From: a beta proteobacterium AAP51
GTDB taxonomy: Bacteria; Pseudomonadota; Gammaproteobacteria; Burkholderiales; Burkholderiaceae_C
Length of the DNA: 40,348 nt
Reading direction: 5' to 3'
Assembly: GCA_001295905.1 (NCBI GenBank)
Contig: LJHT01000023.1
Coordinates: forward strand, 1 to 40,348
Made by a program: the position numbers and the translations under genes. Below are positions 27,574-35,144 of the stretch, in pieces (position 1 is the first letter of the stretch; every line of letters starts with the position of its first letter). A model generated the notes under the pieces. It ran no database searches. It was not told the origin of the DNA and saw only the letters and a list, made by a program, of their open reading frames with translations.

Positions 27574-27624
27574 CAGCTGGCGCTCCTGGCCCGAATGTGG
27601 CGGCCTGGCATCGAGGAGACGCAC

Positions 27625-27798
27625 ATGCCGGTTCCCGCTCACCGCCTCACCCTGCACAGCATCGGCCTGCGGGTGGTCAGCGTCCCGCTCCTGGCCGCGC
27701 CGTTCGAGGTGCGCAACGGCATGGTGATGGTGCCCGACAAGCGCAGCAACGGCATCGAGGGGGACGAGCAGGCGGTCAAGCGGCTGCTCAGTGCCTGA
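27625..27798 (+). CDS. Small 57-residue protein
   Basis: A 57-residue open frame with a GAGGAG site seven bases before the ATG, ending 35 bp before the DUF4157 gene. It contains MPVPAHRLTLHSIGLRVVSV and a hydrophilic DKRSNGIEGDEQAVKRLL segment. No family recognised, no signal peptide. It may be a partner or leader of the following gene; spacing and direction fit an operon. Coding is supported by the ribosome site only. Confidence 0.5.
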   Translation: MPVPAHRLTLHSIGLRVVSVPLLAAPFEVRNGMVMVPDKRSNGIEGDEQAVKRLLSA

Positions 27799-27833
27799 GC
27801 CGCCGCATGCCGACCGAATGGAGGAATGCCGTG

Positions 27834-29939
27834 ATGAGAAGTCCTTTCCCGCCGCTGAAGTCTTCCCGGCACCTCGGCCCGCACAAGGTGCCTCGCCGCT
27901 CGAACTCGCCGGCTCCCGCGCCGGTTGTCGCACCGGTGGGCTTGCGGGGGATCGCTGCGTCGCCGCTCACCCCGCCTGCATTGCAGCGCGCGTGCGCCTG
28001 CGGTGGAGGCTGCCCCAAGTGCCAGGGGGCCGGTCTCACCCGAGGCCATGAGCAGAAGGCCGCAACAGAGCCTGGACCGCGACCGTCGATGGCGCCGGCG
28101 GCGGCGCTGCGGGCGGTCTCGGGTGCGGGGCAGCCCCTCGACTCGCCCAGCCGCGCGGCCTTCGAGCCCGGTCTCGGCCTGGACCTCGGCGGCGTGCGCA
28201 TCCACACCGACGGCGACGCCGGGCGGGCGGCGCGCGAGCTCGGTGCGCTGGCCTACGTGGTCGGCCAGCACATCGCCTTCGCGCCCAACCGTTACCGGCC
28301 GGAAACCGCCGAGGGCCGCCGGCTGCTCGCCCACGAAGTCACCCACACGGTGCAGCAGCGCGGCGTCGCACGCCCGGGCCCGGAGGCGCAGGTGCCGGTG
28401 GCCACGCACGACAGCGCCGGCGAGCGCGAGGCCCGGGTGGCTGGCAGCCTGCTCGGCCTGGTCGGGGCTGATCCGGCCACCAGACCCGGCGTTGCGCAGC
28501 TGTCGATGGCCGACCCCGACGCGGTCGGCCGCGTCGCCGCGCTGGGCCGCAGCCAGGGCACCGGCCTGCAATTCACGCCCACCAACATCACCGACACGGT
28601 GGTCGGGCCGCCGCCGCGGGGCGGTGGGCTGCTCGGCGACCGCCAGAACCGGCTGAACGTCATCATCGGCGAGAACCTGACGCCGCGGCTTCTGGCGCGC
28701 GCGCTGCTGCCGCTGTTCATCACCGCGACCCCGTTCACTCCGAGCAGGGCGGCGGCGCCGGTGCCGCTGCAGATCATCGACGAGGACACGTTGGCGCGCG
28801 GCTTGCTGACGTACAACGCGCACTACTTGCCGCTGCCGGCGATGACAAACTGGCGCTCGGGTTTGCGTTTTCCGCTGCCGATCGAGATTGACGAGACGAC
28901 GGGGGTGGCCACGCTGCATCCCTCGGTGATCGCGAGCATGGCCACAGGCTTCGATCCTGCGAACGAACCGCTGCTCGACCAGCGCGCCGGCGGCCTGGCA
29001 GCGCCAGCCCCGGCGCAGCTGGTTACGCAAGCGCAGCAGTTTCTCGTCGTCAGGCCCACCGCCATGGACCGTGGCTATTCGATGGCGGCCCGCGCCATCA
29101 CCAACGCGCCCGCCGAGCGGCCCTTTATCGACGAGGTCTTCCATCAGCTTGGTGCCGGCGGCTTCGACGTGGCGCTCGAGTTCATGAACATGCTGGTCAA
29201 CCGGCAGGTCTCGATCCTTGCGGCGCAGACCGAGGGCGTGACGATTCTGCAGGCCATCCGGGCGCAGCTGGCCCGCGCGCCGGCGAGCCCCAGCGCCGAC
29301 CAGCAGGCCGCCCTGACCCGCGCCAACCACATGCTCGGCCTGGTGGCGGCGGCGCCTGCGGTCGCCGCCCCGGGCGCGATGCGCACGCGGCCCCAGCGAA
29401 CGCTGACCATCGACATGCTCCGCCTGGACGGCTCGCGCCACAACCCGTCGACCGCCCTGTCCGTGGCCAATGCCGTCTACGCGCAGTGCAACGTCCGCCT
29501 GATGGCCGGCGTCAACGCCACCGCCACGCCCGCCGACACGCAGACCTGGCTCGGCGCCAACCTGCAGCTCGGGCCCGGCCCGCATTGCGGCGCGCTGTCG
29601 GCGGAGGAGCGCAACCTGTACCAGACCGCACGCGCGCAGCATGGTCTGGGCGGCGGGGACTTCATGGCCTACTTCATCCAGAACACCGAGGGCTCCACCG
29701 ATGGTGGCCTGACCTGCGACGGCACCGCGGGCGTGCACGTCTCGAAGCGCCGCGCCTCGCTGATCCACGACTCCGGCAGTACCGACACGCTGGCGCACGA
29801 GCTCGGCCACCACCTGATCACGCGGGCGCAGTCGGACGCTCACAACGCCCCAGGCTCGCCGATGCAGGGCCGGCCGCGCCTCACGCTGACCTTCCTGCCG
29901 GTGGAATGCGACCAGATCTATGCTCGTGCACGCCCTTGA
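27834..29939 (+). CDS. DUF4157 protein with a C-terminal zincin-like motif
   Basis: A 701-residue protein. Residues 54-63 hold CACGGGCPKC, as in the neighbouring DUF4157 protein. The DUF4157 domain has HEVTH at 167-171 (LLAHEVTHTVQQRG). A second HExxH (HELGHH, 655-660) lies near the end, in a context (DTLAHELGHHLITRAQSDAH) typical of zinc metallopeptidases. The middle ~450 residues have no recognised domain. It may be a toxin or cargo with its own protease part. GGAGG lies nine bases before the ATG at 27834; a GTG at 27831 is the alternative. Found opposite to the other DUF4157 gene, on the + strand. Confidence 0.82.
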   Translation: MRSPFPPLKSSRHLGPHKVPRRSNSPAPAPVVAPVGLRGIAASPLTPPALQRACACGGGCPKCQGAGLTRGHEQKAATEPGPRPSMAPAAALRAVSGAGQPLDSPSRAAFEPGLGLDLGGVRIHTDGDAGRAARELGALAYVVGQHIAFAPNRYRPETAEGRRLLAHEVTHTVQQRGVARPGPEAQVPVATHDSAGEREARVAGSLLGLVGADPATRPGVAQLSMADPDAVGRVAALGRSQGTGLQFTPTNITDTVVGPPPRGGGLLGDRQNRLNVIIGENLTPRLLARALLPLFITATPFTPSRAAAPVPLQIIDEDTLARGLLTYNAHYLPLPAMTNWRSGLRFPLPIEIDETTGVATLHPSVIASMATGFDPANEPLLDQRAGGLAAPAPAQLVTQAQQFLVVRPTAMDRGYSMAARAITNAPAERPFIDEVFHQLGAGGFDVALEFMNMLVNRQVSILAAQTEGVTILQAIRAQLARAPASPSADQQAALTRANHMLGLVAAAPAVAAPGAMRTRPQRTLTIDMLRLDGSRHNPSTALSVANAVYAQCNVRLMAGVNATATPADTQTWLGANLQLGPGPHCGALSAEERNLYQTARAQHGLGGGDFMAYFIQNTEGSTDGGLTCDGTAGVHVSKRRASLIHDSGSTDTLAHELGHHLITRAQSDAHNAPGSPMQGRPRLTLTFLPVECDQIYARARP

Positions 29940-30070
29940 ACCGGGCGCGACGGGCCGGTAGCGTGCTGCGGCCTGCATGCTGCGCGCAGGGGTGGCATCG
30001 TTCGCTGCCCGAGGTGATCGTCTTTAGGGGGCCTGCAGCGCGGACGGCCGAAACTCAACCCACGCTGCGG

Positions 30071-31519
30071 TCAGCGCGCTCTAGCGTCGAGTTGCTGCTC
30101 CCATGCGGTCAGCCTGGGGCGCAGTGCAGCGCCCATGCGCAGCTGCGGGTTGGAAAAGCCATCAGACTTGCCTGCGGCCTTCTCCCTCTCTTCGATCACG
30201 CCGCGTGCCGCCGCGTGCGCCGTTTCGAACGATCGGGTCTGGCGCAGCTGTTCGTCGTACATCGCGCGGCCGAAGAAGGTGAGCTCAGAGTGGCGCCCGC
30301 AGCCGTACGAGGTGTGGCTGGCATCTGCCGCAGTGAGCAGGAGCGTGCCGGCGTCGGTCATCGGCTCGATCCAGCTGCCGGCATAGCAGGCCGAAACCGA
30401 AACGATGCGGTACCGGATTCCGAACTCGTCCAGCCAGGCCTTCAACTCCTGTGGCCGCACGGGCTCCACCGCCAGCGCACCCAGGCCAGCGGCGAGCGCA
30501 CCGTCCTGCGCTCCATGCGAGGTGAGATGGATGAAGAGGATGTCCTCATCGCGATCCATGCGCGCGGCCACCGCCTGCAGCGCTAGGCGCAGATGGGCGC
30601 GCGTGGCGGCGGGCTTCTCTCTCAGCAGCATGGCGTGCGAAACCAGCTCCAGCGTGCGGCCTTCGGCGTCGAAGCGGCTCTTCATCACCCCGGCCACCAG
30701 TGAGCTCTCGCGCATGAACACATCTTCGTCGGCGTAAGGCGCGAAGGTAAGCGCGTAGACATCGATAACGCCCGGGCGTTGCGGCTTCAGAGCTTCAAGC
30801 TGGCGCGTCAGCAACGCTGGCTGGTCTTGCAACGCATCGAGGCTGAGCGGCCTCCATTCGACATCGGGCTCCTGCAGCGGCGCGGGGTACCACAGGCGCG
30901 GCGGCGGCCACAGTGTCTCGAGCGCGAGGGCTGCGGCCGCCAGCGCCACCGCAATCAAACGGCGCGCTCCTTCCGCGGTAGCCGAGCGCACAAGCAGCAC
31001 CAGCGCAGCCGCTGCGTACCACAGCACGGGCAGCCACAGCGCCGACGACCTGGCACCACCTGCTTCGCTCCAGGCCTGCCATTGGCCGGTGTGCACCAGC
31101 GGCAGCAGCAGGACGCCGCTGAGCGTGGAAACGGTCAGCATCTGCCCCATCAGCAAGGCCCACAGCACCAGGGCCGAAGGGGCGTTCTGAGAAGCCAGAC
31201 CCGGCCGCGGCAGCAGCAGCCAGCAGGCCAGTCCGAATACCAGCGTCATCCACCAGCCGTCGCGCAGCGACTCGGGATAGAAGCGCGCCGGCCCGTCGAT
31301 GTAGAGCCGCTCAATCAGCACCGCCAGCACCACGCCCAGGAGCAACAGCAGCGCGATGGTGAGCGGGCTGGCATGCAGGCCCCCGTATCGCGGGCGCAGG
31401 AAGAAGGCGGTTCGCCAGGCTTGCTGCCAAAGCGCCCGCGGTGTCGGGGTGAGGGGTCCTTCGGGGAGCGCGGGCTGTGGCGTGTTGCCGGTGTGCGAGG
31501 GTTCCGCTGAGCGATCCAT
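30071..31519 (-). CDS. Membrane C13 family (caspase-fold) cysteine peptidase
   Basis: A 482-residue protein: about five hydrophobic membrane segments in the first 230 residues, then a soluble domain with the C13 signature. Catalytic residues are His335 in HLTSHGAQDG and Cys378 in VSVSACYAGSW, at the expected spacing for legumain/caspase-like enzymes. With five membrane segments, the peptidase domain would lie on the other side of the membrane from the N-terminus, probably periplasmic. Bacterial C13 proteins are poorly studied; the substrate is not known. It is not in an operon with its neighbours: 131 bp separate it from the convergent DUF4157 gene. Confidence 0.85.
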   Translation of the reverse strand: MDRSAEPSHTGNTPQPALPEGPLTPTPRALWQQAWRTAFFLRPRYGGLHASPLTIALLLLLGVVLAVLIERLYIDGPARFYPESLRDGWWMTLVFGLACWLLLPRPGLASQNAPSALVLWALLMGQMLTVSTLSGVLLLPLVHTGQWQAWSEAGGARSSALWLPVLWYAAAALVLLVRSATAEGARRLIAVALAAAALALETLWPPPRLWYPAPLQEPDVEWRPLSLDALQDQPALLTRQLEALKPQRPGVIDVYALTFAPYADEDVFMRESSLVAGVMKSRFDAEGRTLELVSHAMLLREKPAATRAHLRLALQAVAARMDRDEDILFIHLTSHGAQDGALAAGLGALAVEPVRPQELKAWLDEFGIRYRIVSVSACYAGSWIEPMTDAGTLLLTAADASHTSYGCGRHSELTFFGRAMYDEQLRQTRSFETAHAAARGVIEEREKAAGKSDGFSNPQLRMGAALRPRLTAWEQQLDARAR

Positions 31520-32013
31520 TGGCTGCAATGTAAGCGAGCCAAAACACGCTCTTGCAGTGGCGCATCCCCACATTTGCTGCTGCCGCCGTGTTGTCTTCGG
31601 CTGCTGCTTCTGGTGGGTGTAGCCACTCGGGCCCTTCGCTTGATCGACGGCTGTGGCCGCAAGCGGTCTCACACGGGCCGGCAGACGCGATGCCGCTTCG
31701 CATTCGTGACTGGCCCGCCAGCGATGTTGCAGGCGCTGTCGCGGCCGAAGGACTGCACTGGAAGCGAACTGGCATTACCGGCAAGTTGCGGGCACTGGCG
31801 TGCGGCCGGTTTGGAGCAGCTCCGTTGATGACCCTGTCCGGAAGGCCATGGGCTCGCCGAGCATCCGGTTCCGAGGCCGGTCACGTTCTCGATGACAGCG
31901 ATGGTTTGCTTCTGCGGGCTGGGGTTGCGTGTTCAGGGGAACAACGTGCGCCGACGTACAGACCGCCCTGCCGTAACCCGCCAGATTCCATGAGCTAATT
32001 CAGGAGATCTGAC
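31520..32013. other. Intergenic stretch without a recognisable gene
   Basis: About 490 bp between divergent genes, holding the promoters of both the C13 peptidase and the small secreted protein. Several short open frames run through it, but their codon use is unlike the neighbouring genes and no product is recognisable. Confidence 0.5.
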
Positions 32014-32415
32014 ATGTCAATTTCAGTCAAATTCGCAACTGCGCTGTTCTTCATCGCAATGGCTGCAAATGCGCAGACCGCGTCGTTCGACGGCAAGTGG
32101 AGCGGCAAGATGGAGAGCAGCGCCGGTTTCCCGATCAGGGTTGACATCTCCATTTCCAGTTCCGGCGGGACCTTGCGCCTTTCCCCCGCGCCCCAGTCCG
32201 TTCCCGCCGTCGACGGCTCTGCTGACCCGTGCCACAACCGCGAGATTCCGGTCAGCGTGAACTCCAGGACGGCGTCGGACCTGGCCTTTGTCGTCCGAGG
32301 CGATCAGACCCTGCGAGGTTGCTTCAAGGGGGCTGGTGCGCTGAAACTGGTCGATGCAAAGAGCCTGACCGGAACGCTGGAGGACGGTCGGTCGTTCAGG
32401 CTTTCTCGCAAGTAA
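32014..32415 (+). CDS. Small secreted protein of unknown function
   Basis: A 133-residue protein with a clear Sec signal peptide (MSISVKFATALFFIAMAANA, cleavage about residue 20) and a beta-rich mature part opening with FDGKWSGKMES, as seen in many small lipocalin-like periplasmic proteins. Two Cys (DPCHN and RGCFKG) could form a disulfide. CAGGAG lies eight bases before the ATG. No family is named here. Confidence 0.75.
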   Translation: MSISVKFATALFFIAMAANAQTASFDGKWSGKMESSAGFPIRVDISISSSGGTLRLSPAPQSVPAVDGSADPCHNREIPVSVNSRTASDLAFVVRGDQTLRGCFKGAGALKLVDAKSLTGTLEDGRSFRLSRK

Positions 32416-32445
32416 GGCTGCCGGCTTGACGTTTGTCAGGGGCAT

Positions 32446-32464
32446 GGCGCCCCCGTAGGGCGCC
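32446..32464 (+). terminator. Hairpin after the small secreted protein
   Basis: A perfect 7-bp stem (GGCGCCC / GGGCGCC) with a CCGTA loop, 30 bp after the stop at 32415. It is followed by AT-rich sequence (GGATTACTTACTTT) that could allow termination, though not a clean T run. Confidence 0.5.
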
Positions 32465-33141
32465 GGATTACTTACTTTGGCGCGGACCGTCCGACAAGCA
32501 CTTAGCAATGGCTGCGACACCGTGTCCAACCGATGCGTGCACTAGTTCTTGCGACTAGCCGACGGTCGCGCCAGAGTTCTTTCTTTGGCGCGGGACAGCG
32601 GAGAGACAGGGTAGGCACGACCCAGGGGCTGGTCGATCTGCAGGGTCAAGTAGCCCTTGACTAGCAGCGCGGAAGGAGGCGGTCCTTTTCGAGGCCCGCT
32701 TGGCAGCGGTTGGAGCCATTCGCCGACGGCGGACGTACTGACGGTAAGAGGAAGGAAGCCGACATCCAGCCCTGCAGCCAGTGCCGCCGTGAGGGTCAGC
32801 AATGTGTGGGAGAGCTGACCACCGCCCTACTACTGCGCGACCGCGGACCGTGAACGACCGGTCCGCTCAGGCCCGTCGGGCTCGAATCGACCCGTTGCAG
32901 TCCTTCGCCGCGACCGCTTGGGCGGCAGCGCCGCAGCGAATGGCGACTTTCGCCGGTCAGTAACGAACGGCCGCTCACTAGCAACAAGCAGCCCATAGCT
33001 TGCCAATCCGCAGGTTGCCCGGGCGATCGGTAAGCCATGCATCTGTATCAGGCAGAGTCTATTGGGACCATAGAGCGGATCTTGCCCCGTCTGCTGCCAC
33101 ATGAAGTCTGACGGTGCCAGAGTTACACGAACACGTCACGC
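32465..33141. other. Intergenic stretch with short direct repeats
   Basis: About 680 bp with no convincing gene and lower GC. It holds two copies of CTTTGGCGCGG (32475-32485 and 32583-32593), a type of short repeat common between genes in this order. Possible decayed sequence; an 86-codon minus-strand frame at 32542-32802 covers one copy and is not supported by codon use or a ribosome site. Confidence 0.5.
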
Positions 33142-33915
33142 CTACAGGAAGCAGAGTTCTGGCCGAACACCTGCGAGCACAAGTACCGCACGCGAGGCAC
33201 TCGCCCTCATTGCCGTAATGGCCGCACGCTGAATGCCAGCCTGCTTTTCGACGGCGATTTCCCGGCCATAGGTAATGACGACCGATGCATTCACGCCATC
33301 GGCATTACCCAGCGTGAAGAATGCTCCTCGTGCTGATGCAGAGGCAGCCAGAGCCATGGCCGTGCGGAGTTGTCCCGTGCTGTCCTGGCGCACTGCAGTG
33401 CGGTAGATGTTCACGGTCGTTGTGACCCAGCCTACCGACCACCTCTCGGTACTTGGAACACCAACGAACGATCCCCATTTGCCTCCCCCGAAGGCGACTC
33501 CGAATTCGCGCTTCAACTCCTCCGTTGTCACTGCGCGGTCAACGATCGAGACTTCACCGCGCATGACGTAGTCGTACAGCTTAGGGTCGGCCGCCGCAAG
33601 ATTGAAGCCGTCAGCCTGCGGATATGCCTCAAGCGACAGATCACCTGCCACCCTGACAAAGGCCTCGGACAGGGCGGTCTGAAGGGTAGGCACGTTCGTG
33701 TAGTTGATGGTCGGTGTCACCAAGATGCGCGTCTTGGGCAACCGGCTCTGAACGGCACCCGAAGCGCAACGCACGAAGTACTCGCGCTCCTCGAACCGCA
33801 CAGGCGGCGCGATAGGCTCGTAAGTGGTCGCCCTGGCCGTCTGCTCCGAGCTGGCCGTCCAGCACAGCAGCGCCATCGCAATAGAGGCCAATCCACTTCG
33901 GGTTCCAAGACGCAT
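33142..33915 (-). CDS. CsgG/HfaB-like outer-membrane protein (candidate)
   Basis: A 257-residue exported protein (signal peptide residues 1-29, cleavage after ARA). Segments line up by eye with the CsgG/HfaB channel family: YDYVMRGEVSIVDRAV against the GSIIGYE strand, a Gly-rich FGVAFGGGKWGSFVG loop, TTTVNIYRTAVRQDSTGQL against the VNLRVVNVSTGE strand, and an end helix EKQAGIQRAAITAMRASA followed by a hydrophobic strand. Unlike known CsgG/HfaB it lacks a clear lipobox, although Cys18 lies in the signal. CsgG-type proteins form an outer-membrane channel that secretes fibre subunits. The preceding two genes encode a repeat-containing and a small secreted protein, which fits. Similarity is distant and the call is uncertain. 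Confidence 0.5.
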   Translation of the reverse strand: MRLGTRSGLASIAMALLCWTASSEQTARATTYEPIAPPVRFEEREYFVRCASGAVQSRLPKTRILVTPTINYTNVPTLQTALSEAFVRVAGDLSLEAYPQADGFNLAAADPKLYDYVMRGEVSIVDRAVTTEELKREFGVAFGGGKWGSFVGVPSTERWSVGWVTTTVNIYRTAVRQDSTGQLRTAMALAASASARGAFFTLGNADGVNASVVITYGREIAVEKQAGIQRAAITAMRASASRAVLVLAGVRPELCFL

Positions 33916-33939
33916 GACAGTCAATCCTTGGCACGGGGT

Positions 33940-34290
33940 TTAGGGCTTGCAACGGGGGTCCCCGGGACGGCAGGAAAGCTGCCCTGGGGCGTTGACCAAG
34001 TCACCGCTAACGATGGCGCCCGGCAGCACGATCACGCTTCCCTGGGCTTCGTTGCACAACACGTCTGCACTCCTGCAGGCTGATCGGATGGAGGACCTGC
34101 GTATCGTGCTTGTCAGTCGAGCACGCACCGCAGAAGCTGTGCCGGCCTTAGCCAGTGACGGATCAATCGGCGGCGTCTCACGCTCCGCCTGCTCCTCCTT
34201 ACTGGACACTTCGGGATCAGCAGCGGCTGATGACGGGTAGGCAGTGATGAAGAGGCAGGTTGTCAGCAGGCTGAGGGGCTTCAGCGTCAT
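33940..34290 (-). CDS. Small secreted protein with four cysteines
   Basis: A 116-residue protein with a signal peptide (MTLKPLSLLTTCLFITAYPS, cleavage near residue 24). The mature part has four Cys (about 71, 78, 105 and 112) and a closing motif SGDLVNAPGQLSC that resembles the G-D/N-[ILV]-x-NA units of the next-door repeat protein. GGAG lies five bases before the ATG at 34290. It ends 24 bp before the CsgG-like gene and starts 110 bp after the repeat protein; all three are on the minus strand. It may be an accessory or minor subunit of the same secreted structure. Confidence 0.7.
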   Translation of the reverse strand: MTLKPLSLLTTCLFITAYPSSAAADPEVSSKEEQAERETPPIDPSLAKAGTASAVRARLTSTIRRSSIRSACRSADVLCNEAQGSVIVLPGAIVSGDLVNAPGQLSCRPGDPRCKP

Positions 34291-34400
34291 CGTGGCTCCA
34301 GAATCTTGCGGTGGGTGGGAAGCAGTGGTGCTGAGCCGCAGGGCACATCTCCGATGCATGAGATCGTCTCCCGTGCGGCCCAGCTTCGACGAACACACCC

Positions 34401-34985
34401 CTAGGGGCAGCCGACCGACACTGAGTTGACCGAGACGTTGCGGCCAACGTACGTGGCATCGCCGTTCACTTTGCCGGCGTTGGTGACGTTGCCAGTGCGT
34501 CCGCCGCAGACGCGAATCGCGTCGACAGTCGCACCACCCGTCGTGCCCGCCGAGACGGAAAGGCCCGCTCGATTGCCCTCGACGCCGCCAGCTACGACCA
34601 GCAGGTTGCCGTTGCGCTGTGTCGCGTTGGTCAGGTCGCCGGTGCGCGCGCCACCGGCGATAGAGACCGAGCGCAGTGCGGCCTGTCCAGAAGTCACTAT
34701 GGTCAGGTCACCTTCGTGCCGTGATGCGTTGGTGATGTTGCCGGTTCTGGCGTTGTTGACGTTGACGCTGCCGTCCATGATGTCTGCACCGCCAGCGCTT
34801 CCGGCTTGGCGCCGCAGGCTGGCATCGACTTGTGCGTCGGCAGTGATCACCGTCGTCTTGCCATTCACGACTGGCGCATTGGCAATGTTCCCGGTGCGGG
34901 TGTCCTGTGCATAGCACGTAATGCTGATGGCTGCAGCTACAGCTGACAGGGCCGCCTTGGCGTGCGAGGATCCTGAGATGGGCAT
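34401..34985 (-). CDS. Secreted RTG[N/D]x[T/A]NA-repeat protein
   Basis: A 194-residue protein with a signal peptide (cleavage after about residue 26, CYA-QD) and four copies of a short unit, RTG[ND][ILV][AT]NA, at residues 30, 80, 114 and 163. Between them lie G[DNK]xxxV strands such as GDLTIVTSG and GNLLVVAGG. The Asn/Gly/Thr-rich pattern with regular turns suggests a beta-solenoid or fibre-like shape, as in curli-type or holdfast proteins. Two Cys (160 and 193) may form a disulfide. GGAG lies six bases before the ATG. It is the first gene of the three-gene minus-strand cassette. Confidence 0.75.
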   Translation of the reverse strand: MPISGSSHAKAALSAVAAAISITCYAQDTRTGNIANAPVVNGKTTVITADAQVDASLRRQAGSAGGADIMDGSVNVNNARTGNITNASRHEGDLTIVTSGQAALRSVSIAGGARTGDLTNATQRNGNLLVVAGGVEGNRAGLSVSAGTTGGATVDAIRVCGGRTGNVTNAGKVNGDATYVGRNVSVNSVSVGCP

Positions 34986-35144
34986 GATGGGCTCCAGTGG
35001 TTGGCCGCCAGCGTGCGACATTGCTCGTGGCGGAGTTCACTGTGCCGATGCGTACTGCCTAAGGCCACGAGTCTGGGTTTCCCAGTACGGCGCGTGTGTG
35101 ACCGTGCGGCTGGCTTTGCTGCCCAGCGCTTCCGTCCTGAAGCA

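Noticed and set aside
20775..29939. Complete extracellular contractile injection system
   Set aside because: No sheath, tube, spike or baseplate gene is in the window; only DUF4157-type accessory genes are visible.
31552..31998. Open frame starting with a signal-like segment (MQWRIPTFAAAAVLSSAAAS)
   Set aside because: It has no ribosome site, poor codon use and ends in the leader of the secreted protein; looks accidental.
32542..32802. 86-codon minus-strand open frame
   Set aside because: It covers an intergenic repeat and lacks a ribosome site or recognisable sequence.
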